This document shows positions 1-8,638 of a stretch of 64,000 nucleotides of DNA, piece by piece. Both the position numbers and the translations under genes were made by a program. Under the pieces are notes generated by a model, which was given only the letters and a program-made list of their open reading frames with translations, made no database searches and was not told the origin of the DNA. This DNA is from Oceanobacter antarcticus (GTDB lineage Bacteria; Pseudomonadota; Gammaproteobacteria; Pseudomonadales; Oceanobacteraceae). Position 1 is the first letter of the stretch; each line of letters begins with the position of its first letter. The stretch lies in contig NZ_JBBKTX010000016.1 of the NCBI RefSeq assembly GCF_044962685.1, positions 66,008 through 130,007 on the forward strand, read 5' to 3'.

Positions 1-107
1 GCGCTATGGGTCGTTATGTCGTCAGATTGTGACGCATCGCGTCTGCTTCAGGTTTGCAAATCCGGCGCTGTGTTTGCAACAGCCGCCAGATCACAATTTC
101 CGCCGCT

Positions 108-524
108 TCAGGCTTCAGCCGCGTGGGCGGCATCCTTCATGACGGTCGCCAATGTGACGTAGGTTGCCGTCCATGCGTCTTTGGTTGCGGGGGTAAAGTC
201 CGGGCCAAGGCCCTGCTCCAGCGTCCACAGCAAGGCGGCAGCGACCGTGTCGTAATGCGTGTCGGTGACGCCGTATTCAAGGTGGCGAACCCCCAGATTC
301 TGCACGGCCGGTAGGATGGCTTCGAGATTGTTGAGGCTGTGCACGGCGACACCAATCATGGTCATCAGTTTGGCACCCTGTTCCGTGATGTCGCCCTTGA
401 ACATCGGCCGTACTGACGGATCCAGTTCAAACAGGCGGTTATAAAACAGCTCGGCAGCCGTGTCGGCGATGGGCTCAACCTTGGCGAAGCTGTCTTGTAC
501 AAGCGTAATCTGTTCCGGTGTCAT
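108..524 (-). CDS. single-domain bacterial globin (Vgb-like)
   Basis: A 138-residue globin, close to the length of Vitreoscilla-type single-domain haemoglobins, with no reductase domain. The start is the ATG at 522-524, preceded by a good GGAGAG ribosome site. A longer frame up to 731 is low-complexity (Asn/Thr-rich) and is not needed. Visible haem-pocket residues are Tyr28 (B10) in FYNRLF, Phe42 (CD1) in PMFKG, and the proximal His81 in LGVRHLEYGV. By family knowledge it would bind haem and O2 or NO in the cytoplasm, in oxygen delivery or NO detoxification. The substrate cannot be read from sequence. It is monocistronic; the AT-rich upstream region carries inverted repeats that could be an operator. 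Confidence 0.88.
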   Translation of the reverse strand: MTPEQITLVQDSFAKVEPIADTAAELFYNRLFELDPSVRPMFKGDITEQGAKLMTMIGVAVHSLNNLEAILPAVQNLGVRHLEYGVTDTHYDTVAAALLWTLEQGLGPDFTPATKDAWTATYVTLATVMKDAAHAAEA

Positions 525-833
525 GTTCTCTCCATTACTTGTGGTTGTTTGGGTGTTGGTATTGTTATTGATGGTCGTTGTTTGATGGCTGGCTACCGTG
601 TATCCGAAGCATCCTGTATGCCAGAAAATATTTTTCATCTTATTCATCAGGTTACAAAATTTTGTTGATGAAAATAAGATTGTGGTAAATAAAATGTTCT
701 TATTATGGTGCGTGATGAAATGGCCAAGCACCGGACTGGATCATCGCCGACAGATGGCTCCTATTGTTATGTCCAGAGGTACAAACCGGCTTCGTGATTC
801 GACACCATTCAAAAGCCCAAAGCGGGCAGTGAA
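525..833. other. AT-rich intergenic region upstream of the globin
   Basis: A 309-base gap between two minus-strand genes. It is much more AT-rich than its flanks and must hold the globin promoter. It contains the inverted repeat described at 643-672 and a second one (ATAAGA at 674-679, TCTTAT at 698-703). I see no convincing gene or RNA in it. Confidence 0.5.
643..672. promoter_or_regulatory. inverted repeat, candidate operator of the globin gene
   Basis: TTCATCA at 643-649 and TGATGAA at 666-672 form a perfect 7-base inverted repeat with a 16-base AT-rich spacer, 23 bases centre to centre. It lies about 120-150 bases upstream of the globin start. The spacing of about two helical turns suits a dimeric or tetrameric regulator. 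The regulator is unknown; an NO- or oxygen-responsive one such as NsrR, NorR or FNR is only a guess, and none of their consensus sites is matched well. Confidence 0.3.
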
Positions 834-1538
834 TTAAATGGATGATCTCTGTACACGATCAACACAAATGCAGTCTTGTGTCGGGTAGTGCCAGCCAATA
901 TCAATGTCCCACAGCCGGGTGCCGTAATGGCGTTCTGGGGAGGGCTGTTGATAAGCCGGTTTGGGATCCTGGCTGAGGCACTGTTCGATTAAGGCAATCA
1001 GCGGTTTGCCGGTCTGTTGCTGCAGTTGTAATGCCGCTTCCAGCGCCGTTGTTTCCCAGTCAACCCGGATCGGCACGGGTGCGGCGGCGGCAATATGATT
1101 CCAGGCGGTGTCGATGCTATCGGCGTAGGGGACGTAAGGTTTGATGTCGATGATGGGCGTTTGATCGAGCAAATCGACACCACTGACCAGCAGAGTGTCC
1201 GTTTGGATACGTTCGATTTTAACTAACGATTGTCCGATAGCGTTGGGACGATGACTGCTGCGGGTGGCAAAGACGCCGAGTTTACTGTTGCCTCCCAAAC
1301 GCGGCGGTCGTACTCGCATGCGTGGCACGCTGCCTGGTGCGGCCATGGCCTGATGAAACAGAAAAATCAACCAAACGTGGCTGACCTGTTCGAGTCCGTC
1401 AAAGGCCAGCGGATCATTAAAAGGTGGCAGCAGTTGTATTTCTCCCACCGCCGCTGGGGCGAGCATGGGCTGTCTTGGAATAGCAAATTTTTCCCGGAAC
1501 GGAGTATGGGCAATAGCCACTGGTGATAACGAATACAT
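834..1538 (-). CDS. trmO: tRNA (N6-threonylcarbamoyladenosine(37)-N6)-methyltransferase TrmO
   Basis: A 234-residue TrmO (TsaA/YaeB) protein that methylates N6 of t6A37 in tRNAs decoding ACY, using S-adenosylmethionine. The N-terminal beta-barrel domain shows the family pattern: SPVAIAHTPFREKFAIPRQP near the start, then LEQVSHVWLIFLFH, RVRPPRLGG, and GVFATRSSHRPNAIGQSLVK. DLLDQTPIIDIKPYVPYAD closes the domain, and a less conserved C-terminal extension follows. I chose the ATG at 1536-1538 because the family normally begins just before this motif; the frame is open up to 1658. The ribosome site is weak, so the start is uncertain. It is divergent from the DUF2333 gene. Confidence 0.9.
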   Translation of the reverse strand: MYSLSPVAIAHTPFREKFAIPRQPMLAPAAVGEIQLLPPFNDPLAFDGLEQVSHVWLIFLFHQAMAAPGSVPRMRVRPPRLGGNSKLGVFATRSSHRPNAIGQSLVKIERIQTDTLLVSGVDLLDQTPIIDIKPYVPYADSIDTAWNHIAAAAPVPIRVDWETTALEAALQLQQQTGKPLIALIEQCLSQDPKPAYQQPSPERHYGTRLWDIDIGWHYPTQDCICVDRVQRSSI

Positions 1539-1746
1539 ATCTGGCTGACGTCTCTGCGGATGCTGCTCCCGGCGGAGCAAAGCGGCCAGTATATCGCTCC
1601 GGTAGCGCTGTTGCAGTCTCTGCTGCTGTGGTAACGCCAGTCGGAGAATGATGGGCATGTGAAGTCATGGGTGAACATGGTTAAATTGCAGTACAGGGTT
1701 CTCGGGTTGGAGAGAGCCGGAGTTGGTCTATACAGGAAACGGTTGA

Positions 1747-2799
1747 ATGAGTGATCAAGCAGAACCCCGCTTTTCATCGCTAACAGCACGCTTGCAAGAC
1801 TGGTGGTCGGACGGCAGCACGGTGCGTACCGGTGTGTTGGTATTACTGGTGATCTATTTACTGGTGTCGCTGGTGCTGGGATTTATCTGGAGCAGTGAAC
1901 CGGATGCCTTTGCCGTCCGGGAATCCGCCAATAGTCGTGCGGAAGCCATGGGGGTAAGCCCGGTGACCGGGTTTACCACCACCAGTACGCTGATTACGAT
2001 AACCGATACCCTGCTACACAAGCCGGGCGGCTATTTGAGTAACGATGTGTTTCCTCCTGGTGTCTGGCTCGACAACGTTCCCAATTGGGAATTTGGCGTA
2101 CTGGTTCAGGTGCGGGATTTTTCCCGGGCATTACGCAAGGACTTCAGCCGCTCTCAAAGCCAGTCAACGGAAGACAAGGATCTGGCCATCGCAGAACCAC
2201 AGCTGAATTTTGATAACGAGAGCTGGGCGGTGCCTTCCACCGAGTCGGAATACGGTCGTGGACTGGATGCCCTGGAAGCTTATTTGCAGCGGCTGTCAGA
2301 CCCGAATGAACCAACGGCTCAGTTTTATGCCCGTTCTGACAACCTCCGGCAATGGCTGTTGGATGTTGAAACCCGCCTTGGCAGCTTGTCGCAGCGACTC
2401 AGTGCATCGGTCGGCAAACGTCGTTTGAATACCGATTTGTCGGGAGATACCGCTGCTCGTCAGGCGACCCCTAGCGGCTACGATCAAGAAGTAAAAACCC
2501 CATGGCGTCAAATTGACGATGTTTTTTATGAAGCCAGAGGCAGTGCCTGGGCGCTTTCCCATCTGTTGCGGGCGATCGAAGTTGATTTTAACGACGTGCT
2601 GGAAAAGAAAAATGCTCTGGTGAGCTTGCGCCAGATTATTCGTGAACTGGAGGGCACTCAGGAAGCGGTCTGGTCACCAGTCATTCTGAACGGCAGTGGT
2701 TTTGGGCTGTTCGCCAATCATTCATTGGTGATGGCGTCTTATATTTCTCGTGCCAATGCGGCCATTGCCGACTTGCGAGAACTGCTCTCCCAAGGCTGA
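1747..2799 (+). CDS. DUF2333 family inner-membrane protein
   Basis: A 350-residue protein that I recognise as the DUF2333 family found in Pseudomonas and relatives; its function is unknown. One transmembrane helix (about residues 27-50, VLVLLVIYLLVSLVLGFIW) follows a short cytoplasmic N-terminus. The remainder is a large, probably periplasmic alpha-helical domain containing the family's GYLSNDVFPPG and NWEFGVLVQVRDFSRALR motifs. It ends after SLVMASYISRANAAIADLRELL. It stands alone, divergent from trmO. A short hairpin (arms 2820-2826 and 2839-2845) follows the stop codon but lacks a T-run. Confidence 0.8.
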   Translation: MSDQAEPRFSSLTARLQDWWSDGSTVRTGVLVLLVIYLLVSLVLGFIWSSEPDAFAVRESANSRAEAMGVSPVTGFTTTSTLITITDTLLHKPGGYLSNDVFPPGVWLDNVPNWEFGVLVQVRDFSRALRKDFSRSQSQSTEDKDLAIAEPQLNFDNESWAVPSTESEYGRGLDALEAYLQRLSDPNEPTAQFYARSDNLRQWLLDVETRLGSLSQRLSASVGKRRLNTDLSGDTAARQATPSGYDQEVKTPWRQIDDVFYEARGSAWALSHLLRAIEVDFNDVLEKKNALVSLRQIIRELEGTQEAVWSPVILNGSGFGLFANHSLVMASYISRANAAIADLRELLSQG

Positions 2800-2879
2800 T
2801 TGACATCCCATCAAACTGGCTGTCAGGTCGGCTCTGGTCTGACAGCACCTCTATTTACTTCCTGTCTGTCTCAAAATCG

Positions 2880-2897
2880 CTGTCACACAAGTGTCAT
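2880..2897 (+). promoter_or_regulatory. candidate PhoB (PHO) box upstream of the TonB-dependent receptor
   Basis: CTGTCAC (2880-2886), a 4-base AT-rich spacer ACAA, then GTGTCAT (2891-2897) gives two 7-base direct repeats with an 11-base period. This is the architecture of the classical PHO box (CTGTCAT-N4-CTGTCAT). It lies about 185 bases before the receptor start. I could not place a convincing -10 hexamer at the expected distance, so this is a sequence match and not a proven operator. Confidence 0.5.
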
Positions 2898-3082
2898 ATT
2901 TGAGCAACCTTTTTGAAATATTCTGGAAACATACTGCAGCCTCAAAATAGGGTGCGGGTGATTGTTTGTTAGCAGTTCATCACCGAAGCAATGTCGGCAA
3001 ATCTCTGGAATTCCGGCGCTCCTCGGCGAAATGCCACTCTTTTATCCCGAACTTAATATCCCAAAATCCTTCAGGGGGCTCA

Positions 3083-6067
3083 ATGAAACCGACACGAGTG
3101 TTGCTTACTGCAGCGTCAACGCTTTTCGTTTCTCAAGTGATGGCTGGTGAAGCCGTGTTTTATATCACCGAAGACGGTGCATCCATGCGTGATGTAGCAG
3201 TCAGTGTTGATGGTCAAAAGCAATTGATCGGTAAAACCGGTTTTGTCAGTTTCGATATCAACAGCGGCACTCACAAAGTTGAATTGTCCAAATATGGTGA
3301 ATGGCTGGGTGACTTTGAGTTCAATACCGATAGCGGCGATCAGAATGCCGAAATCCAAGTAGATGTGCTGGGTGGCGAAGCCCTCGAAGACGTACTCGTT
3401 TACACGCCGGGCCAGGATGAAACTCCGGCGTTGGGGCAGATTTCCGGTTATCTGCAATCGGAAGAAACTGGTGGCGCAGTGACTGGCGCAAGCATCTCGC
3501 TGGTTGGCACCGACTTGGCGGTTGTCACCGATGAAGATGGTTTCTTCTCTTTTGAACTGCCACGTGGCAACTACGATGTCGCTATTGCCCACCCGAACTA
3601 TGGTCAGCAGACCGTCAGTGGTGTGCGCGTGATGGCCAACGTCAACACCGGCGTTAATCTGACGCTGGGGATGTCTGGCAACGGTGTGATCGAAGAAGTG
3701 GTTGCGGTGGGTTCCTACATTCCATCGACGGCAACAGCTCAAGAGCGTGATTCATCAGCCGTGCTCGATTCCATTGGCTCAGAGCAAATGGCTCGCTTTG
3801 GTGATTCAAGTGCAGCATCTGCCCTCAAGCGCGTTGCGGGTGTCGCCGTTGCTGGCGGCCAGTTTGCTATTATTCGTGGTATGGCTGGTCGTTACATTTC
3901 TTCCACATTGAACGGTAGCCTGATGCCAAGTACCGATCCAATGCGTCGTGACGTGCCGCTGGACTTGTTCCCGGCTTCGGTATTGGGCGGTATTGATATT
4001 CAGAAGAGCTTTACACCAGACCTGCCTGGCGATTCAACTGGCGGTGCAATTCGCATGACCACTAAGGGCATGCCCGAATTCACTGGTGGCAAGGCAAGTG
4101 TCAAGCTGGGTATGAACTCCCGTACAACTTTCAGTGACGTTAACAGCTACGAAGGCGGTGGTACTGATTTTCTGGGTGTTGACGATGGCACCCGTGAGCA
4201 GCCGTCTTACGCCGACAGCTTCACCGATGGTGGCTACAACGTACCTACCTTTATTACAACGGATGAGCGTATCCAGTTGACACAGTCTTTTGATCATCAA
4301 TATGGCGTTCAGCAGGTGCAAGCGAAACCAGAGCGTGGCTTCGCTGTATCCTATGGACATGTTGCTGAAGGGAATGACGCAACTCGCGGGATGTATGGTG
4401 CATTCAGCTACGGCGATGAGTGGACTGCACGTCACGATGCGGAAGTGAACGACCTGAGTGAAGTCGGCACTTATGAGCGTACCAAGCGTAATATCGATCT
4501 GGCAGGTTACTTTTATTACGGCATTGAGAATGCAAACTTGTTGCTTGAAAGCAAAACCGTTTTGCTGCGCAAGACTGACGATACGACCAAAGTGAGCCAG
4601 ATCGTTGACGAAGGCAAGGATCAGGAGCTGAAATCAACCCTGTTGCAGTGGGTTGAGCGCCAGTATCTGGGACAGCAATTTTCCGGTACGCATTACTTTA
4701 ACCTACTGGGTGATGATACGGTTCAGTGGCGTGCAGGTATTGCCCAGACTTCTCGGTATGAACCAGATCGCCGTAGTTATACCTACGGTCGTGCAACGGG
4801 TACCAATAACGATTTTGCCTTCCAGGGAACGGTTGAACGTCGTTACTCTGATCTGACTGAAACAACGGTTGATCTTGGTTCCGATATCACCAGTGAAATC
4901 ATGCTGAACGATCTTATGCTGAAAGCCAAAGTGGGTTTCAGTTACACCACCAAAAGCCGGGATGTTGAACTGGCGCGATATGCGAATCGTACCGTCAATG
5001 GTAGCGCCGTTGATGCCACAGCAAGCCTGGATGATATCTTCAGCGATGCAAATGTTGATGATGGCGTAGTGACTTTTACGGGCACGACAGCTTCTACCGA
5101 TAGCTATAATGCGGATGAAGACACTGTGGCGCTGTATGCCTCGGGCGAGCTGGATATGGATACCCTGTCCGTACTGGCAGGTCTGCGTTATGAAAGTATT
5201 TCTCAGGAACTCCGCTATCCGAACTCTGCCGACTCCTCCAATACGCTGGATGAAAGTTATGTGTTACCGGCGTTGTCTGCCAACTGGCGGGCAACGGAAG
5301 AAGCGCAACTTCGAGCCAGTATTACCCAAACAATCTCTCGTCCAGGTATTACTGAACGTTCAGAGTCTATTCAATATGATCCTGAAACCGATAAGCCGAT
5401 GACCGGTAATCCCGATCTGGAAATTTCGGATATTACCAACCTGGATCTGCGTGGCGAATACTATTTTTCGGAAGAAGAAAGCGTCACCGTTGCCTTGTTT
5501 TATAAGGATGTAACCAACCCTATTGAGCGCTCAGTGGTTGATGGCGATGGCAGTGCGGCAACCGGTTACACCTATAATAATGTGCCTAGCGCAGAACTCT
5601 CCGGCCTTGAAATGGACTTCCGCATCAATGTACTGGAAACGGATCTCTGGAGTGGCTTTGTTTCTGGCAACTTCGCTTATGTAGATTCTAATGTTGATTT
5701 GTCCGGTTCCGAAGCAGAGCGCCTCGAAGGTACTTCGTCTCGGGAATTACAGGGGCAATCAAAATATCTCGGAAATCTGCAATTTGGTATTGACGAGCTG
5801 TCGACCGGTCAATCCCTGACTCTTCTGGTTAACTATTTTGACGATCGCATTTATGCGACCAGTCGTGGCGAGCTGGCGCCGATCATAGAAGACGGTCGTA
5901 CCACCTTTGACATTGTGTATCGCTACGATGTCAGCGAAACCTTGGCTGTCAAAGCTAAGGTTGCCAACATCACTGATGAAGCCGTGACGTATTCACGAAA
6001 TGGCACGGCAATCGAAAGCTATTACGTTGGTACCGACTTTAATGCTTCCGTCGAGTATCAATTCTGA
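3083..6067 (+). CDS. TonB-dependent outer-membrane receptor
   Basis: A 994-residue TonB-dependent receptor. The start is the ATG at 3083 behind a CAGGGGG ribosome site; it gives a signal peptide (LLTAASTLFVSQVMA) at residues 1-22. An Ig-like carboxypeptidase-regulatory-type domain follows (about 120-210, with GQISGYLQSEETGGAVTGAS and VTDEDGFFSFELPRGNYDV). Next are a TonB-box-like stretch (VIEEVVAVG), a plug domain (ALKRVAGVAVAGGQFAIIRG, STGGAIRMTTKG) and a long 22-strand barrel ending in the terminal aromatic of VEYQF. The extra N-terminal domain resembles SusC-like receptors. The ligand cannot be read from sequence. Immediate partners are the lipoprotein downstream and the TtpC-ExbBD-TonB operon, which would energise it. 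A PHO-box-like repeat upstream hints at a phosphorus-containing ligand. Confidence 0.92.
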   Translation: MKPTRVLLTAASTLFVSQVMAGEAVFYITEDGASMRDVAVSVDGQKQLIGKTGFVSFDINSGTHKVELSKYGEWLGDFEFNTDSGDQNAEIQVDVLGGEALEDVLVYTPGQDETPALGQISGYLQSEETGGAVTGASISLVGTDLAVVTDEDGFFSFELPRGNYDVAIAHPNYGQQTVSGVRVMANVNTGVNLTLGMSGNGVIEEVVAVGSYIPSTATAQERDSSAVLDSIGSEQMARFGDSSAASALKRVAGVAVAGGQFAIIRGMAGRYISSTLNGSLMPSTDPMRRDVPLDLFPASVLGGIDIQKSFTPDLPGDSTGGAIRMTTKGMPEFTGGKASVKLGMNSRTTFSDVNSYEGGGTDFLGVDDGTREQPSYADSFTDGGYNVPTFITTDERIQLTQSFDHQYGVQQVQAKPERGFAVSYGHVAEGNDATRGMYGAFSYGDEWTARHDAEVNDLSEVGTYERTKRNIDLAGYFYYGIENANLLLESKTVLLRKTDDTTKVSQIVDEGKDQELKSTLLQWVERQYLGQQFSGTHYFNLLGDDTVQWRAGIAQTSRYEPDRRSYTYGRATGTNNDFAFQGTVERRYSDLTETTVDLGSDITSEIMLNDLMLKAKVGFSYTTKSRDVELARYANRTVNGSAVDATASLDDIFSDANVDDGVVTFTGTTASTDSYNADEDTVALYASGELDMDTLSVLAGLRYESISQELRYPNSADSSNTLDESYVLPALSANWRATEEAQLRASITQTISRPGITERSESIQYDPETDKPMTGNPDLEISDITNLDLRGEYYFSEEESVTVALFYKDVTNPIERSVVDGDGSAATGYTYNNVPSAELSGLEMDFRINVLETDLWSGFVSGNFAYVDSNVDLSGSEAERLEGTSSRELQGQSKYLGNLQFGIDELSTGQSLTLLVNYFDDRIYATSRGELAPIIEDGRTTFDIVYRYDVSETLAVKAKVANITDEAVTYSRNGTAIESYYVGTDFNASVEYQF

Positions 6068-6088
6068 TTTTTGTAATCGTAGTGACAT

Positions 6089-6116
6089 GAAAGTGCACGA
6101 GACTTTGTGCACTTTC
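6089..6116 (+). other. perfect stem-loop between receptor and lipoprotein genes
   Basis: GAAAGTGCAC (6089-6098) and GTGCACTTTC (6107-6116) form a 10-base-pair perfect stem with an 8-base loop. It begins 22 bases after the receptor stop. There is no T-run after it (CTAAAGC follows), so it is more likely an mRNA processing or stabilising element, or a partial attenuator, than an intrinsic terminator. It would allow different expression levels of the receptor and the lipoprotein. Confidence 0.55.
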
Positions 6117-6149
6117 TAAAGCAATCGTTCTTAAATTGAGGAAGATAGA

Positions 6150-7622
6150 ATGAATCTGAATAAAAATTACCTGGCAGTTGCTATTGTGGCAGCGACACTG
6201 GTTGGTTGTGGTAGCGATAGTGATAGTAACAACGATGACACTCCTGTGACTGGGACACCAACGTTCCTGGAATGTAACACCTCCGGTGATCAGTGTGTTG
6301 TTACTGGTACCATCAACGAAGACTTCACCATGACTGCGGATGTTCAGTATGTTCTGGACGGTCTGGTACGTGTTGGTCGTGGTAATACCTCTTTCACTGC
6401 AGCGTCTGATGTCACTGCAGCTCAGGCTGATGGTGTCACTCTGACCATTGAGCCAGGAACCGACGTTCGCGGTGCTGACGATGGCGTTCTGATTGTGACT
6501 CGTGGTAACAAGCTGATGGCTGAAGGTACCAAGGACGCACCGATCACTTTCAGCTCTTTGACTGACGAAAACTTCGACGGCCTGGGAGAGTGGGGTGGTG
6601 TGATCATCCAGGGTTTGGCCCCTCAGTATGGTCAGGGTGGCACAGGGGCTTGTTTTGCTGACGGACCTGATGACACTACCGTTTATGACGAAACAGCCGT
6701 ATGTAACGTACAGGGTGAAGGCGGCGACGGTGTTGGTTACTACGGTGGTAATATTCCAGCTGACAACAGCGGTGTGCTGAAATACGTTCGTATTGCTGAA
6801 GCCGGTAAAGTTGCTGGTCCAAACAATGAAGTGAACGGTCTGACCCTGATGGGTGTTGGCCACGGTACTACTATCGATTACGTACAGGTTCACAACAACC
6901 TGGATGACGGTATCGAGTGGTTCGGTGGTACTGTCAACGTGACTCACGTAGTATTGACGGGTAACGACGACGACGATATCGATTTTGATACTGGCTACAA
7001 AGGCAACATTCAGTTCGCTATCGTGCGCAAAAACCCTGATCTGACTACTCCTAGCGGTTCTAACGATCCACGTGGTATCGAAGCCAACTCCTCCGATGAA
7101 GAGTACGTTCCTGAGACTGAAGGCGCTCTGGCCAACGTCACTCTGGTAGGTGCCAAAGTGACTGCTGGACAATACGGTATGCGTTTGCGTGGTGCTCTGA
7201 CGACTCGTATCTACAACACTGCAGTTGTGAACTGGGAATCTTGTGTACGCGTAGATGACGCAGCGACGGGTACTGATGCTGGTACTATTGACAGCAACGT
7301 CACTCTGGTTAACGTTATCGGCGATTGTGCTCCAGATGGCTTCTACACCAAGCGCGCTGCTGATTCTGAAGTTGGGGTTGTTGGTGCTGTTGCCATTGAC
7401 CTGACGGATGCGGCGGCTCTGACGGATACGACTGAGTATACTGTCAGCTCTTGGGAGCCTGTTGATAACGGTTCGGGCTTCGCTTTTGAAAACACCAACT
7501 ATGTTGGCGCGGTTGCCCCTGGCACTGCTGCTGCTGATGCATGGTGGGCTGGCTGGGTAATCGATGGTTCTTTGGATGGCATTGCTGATCAGGATGCTCC
7601 AGAAACGACTTTTGCTGAGTAA
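6150..7622 (+). CDS. beta-helix-like outer-membrane lipoprotein paired with the TonB receptor
   Basis: A 490-residue lipoprotein. The signal peptide runs to a lipobox ending LVGC, with the lipidated Cys at residue 20; Gly-Ser follows, which fits sorting to the outer membrane. The mature protein is strongly acidic (e.g. NDDDDIDFDTGYKG) and rich in Gly, Asn and Val. Motifs such as TIEPGTDVRG, LMAEGTKDAPITFSS and EWGGVIIQGLAP are typical of right-handed parallel beta-helix proteins seen beside TonB receptors. It lacks a recognisable catalytic motif. The gene follows the receptor after an 82-base gap with a stem-loop and is closed by a strong terminator. It is probably a surface or periplasm-facing partner that captures ligand; the exact role is unknown. 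Confidence 0.72.
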   Translation: MNLNKNYLAVAIVAATLVGCGSDSDSNNDDTPVTGTPTFLECNTSGDQCVVTGTINEDFTMTADVQYVLDGLVRVGRGNTSFTAASDVTAAQADGVTLTIEPGTDVRGADDGVLIVTRGNKLMAEGTKDAPITFSSLTDENFDGLGEWGGVIIQGLAPQYGQGGTGACFADGPDDTTVYDETAVCNVQGEGGDGVGYYGGNIPADNSGVLKYVRIAEAGKVAGPNNEVNGLTLMGVGHGTTIDYVQVHNNLDDGIEWFGGTVNVTHVVLTGNDDDDIDFDTGYKGNIQFAIVRKNPDLTTPSGSNDPRGIEANSSDEEYVPETEGALANVTLVGAKVTAGQYGMRLRGALTTRIYNTAVVNWESCVRVDDAATGTDAGTIDSNVTLVNVIGDCAPDGFYTKRAADSEVGVVGAVAIDLTDAAALTDTTEYTVSSWEPVDNGSGFAFENTNYVGAVAPGTAAADAWWAGWVIDGSLDGIADQDAPETTFAE

Positions 7623-7667
7623 TTAAATGGAACAGCCCCTTTGAATAAGAAGGGGTGAGTTTTCAAA

Positions 7668-7697
7668 CAAAAACGGCGCCTTCGGGCGCCGTTTTTG
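7668..7697 (+). terminator. strong intrinsic terminator after the lipoprotein gene
   Basis: A 13-base arm (7668-7680, core AACGGCGCC), a TTCG tetraloop (7681-7684) and its perfect complement (7685-7697, ending in TTTTTG). The A/T-rich outer part makes it bidirectional in form. A weaker CCCCTT/AAGGGG hairpin lies just before it at 7636-7655. It separates the receptor-lipoprotein unit from the energising operon. Confidence 0.9.
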
Positions 7698-7775
7698 TTG
7701 CTATTGCTAACGCGATTGTCATTTATGGATGTCATCATGACTATCTATAGCAAGTTGTGCCGCAGAGTGTGAGCG

Positions 7776-7793
7776 ATGTAACAGAAATGTCAT
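7776..7793 (+). promoter_or_regulatory. weak candidate PhoB box upstream of the DUF3450-TonB operon
   Basis: ATGTAAC (7776-7782), spacer AGAA, ATGTCAT (7787-7793): two 7-base direct repeats with the 11-base period of a PHO box, matching the consensus at 5 of 7 and 6 of 7 positions. It is about 80 bases before the first gene of the operon. Taken alone it is weak. It gains weight because a better copy precedes the receptor gene. Confidence 0.35.
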
Positions 7794-7873
7794 ATTGCTT
7801 GAGTAGTGTGCGCATTCAAATTGGGGAGTCTGTTTCTGTAACAGGCATCACGGAGTCTATACGGGTAATACAT

Positions 7874-8638
7874 ATGCCAATGCAACTGCGAACTCGAAAT
7901 ATTCTGGCCGCAGCCATTCTCAGCGCCGGTGTTGTGCTTGGCGCAACTGCCGCCGATGTGAACACGGCGATCGATAAGGGTGTCAGCCGCGTTAATAGCG
8001 CACAGGCGTCTCAGCAAAAAATCGATTCTATCGATAACAGCATTCGTGCTGCGGAGCGCGAGTATCGCGGTGTTGTCAAGGAAGTAGACGGTTTGAAGGT
8101 CTACGTCGAACAGCTCGACAAGCAGCTTGCGGCTCAGGACAACGAGCTGGCTGGTATCGAAGACAGTATTGAAAAAGTAACCCTGGTCGAGCGGCAGATT
8201 ACACCATTGATGCTGCGCATGATCGATTCCATTGATCAGTTTGTCAAAGTTGATGTGCCTTTTCTGGTCGACGAACGTTCCAAGCGCGTAGAAGGTCTCA
8301 AGGCGCTGATGGGTCGTTCTGATGTAACGGTTGCGGAAAAATACCGCAAGGTCATGGAAGCCTATCAGGCTGAAATTGACTATGGCCGTACCATCGAGTC
8401 CTATCGTGGCACGCTGGATGGTCGCGAAGTGGATTTCTTGCGCGTTGGTCGTATTTCGCTGATGTATCAATCCCTTGATGGCAATGTTCTGGGTGTCTGG
8501 AACAGCGCTGCAAAACAGTGGGAAATGCTTGAGCCAGCCATGAAAAGCAAACTGATGGCGGGTATCCGTATTGCGCGTGAGCAAGCTGCGCCAGATCTGA
8601 TCAAAGTACCTGTTGCTGCACCTCAGGAGGCCAAATAA
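7874..8638 (+). CDS. DUF3450 family periplasmic protein
   Basis: A 254-residue DUF3450 protein, first gene of a six-gene TonB2-type operon. I chose the ATG at 7874 because it gives a typical signal peptide (residues about 8-28, ILAAAILSAGVVLGATAA). Upstream in-frame codons have no coding-like content and the ribosome site is weak. The mature protein begins with a long coiled coil (about 35-110, heptads rich in Gln, Ile, Asp and Glu). Conserved blocks DVPFLVDERSKRVEGLK and RVGRISLMYQSLDGNVLGVW follow. The family co-occurs with TtpC, ExbB, ExbD and TonB in Vibrio and Shewanella. It is probably a periplasmic accessory of the energising complex. It overlaps the next gene by one base (TAATG). Confidence 0.85.
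   Translation: MPMQLRTRNILAAAILSAGVVLGATAADVNTAIDKGVSRVNSAQASQQKIDSIDNSIRAAEREYRGVVKEVDGLKVYVEQLDKQLAAQDNELAGIEDSIEKVTLVERQITPLMLRMIDSIDQFVKVDVPFLVDERSKRVEGLKALMGRSDVTVAEKYRKVMEAYQAEIDYGRTIESYRGTLDGREVDFLRVGRISLMYQSLDGNVLGVWNSAAKQWEMLEPAMKSKLMAGIRIAREQAAPDLIKVPVAAPQEAK

Noticed and set aside
1..107. Possible end of a gene at the left edge
   Set aside because: No frame in these 107 bases shows a recognisable protein end; too short to judge.
6039..7172. A 377-codon minus-strand frame opposite the lipoprotein gene
   Set aside because: It is an antisense shadow: the plus-strand protein has a lipobox and family motifs, while the antisense product has none and is Thr/Val/Ser-biased.
7716..7735. 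TTGTCAT and ATGTCAT pair as another PHO box
   Set aside because: The two units are 13 bases apart instead of 11, so they would not lie on the same helix face.
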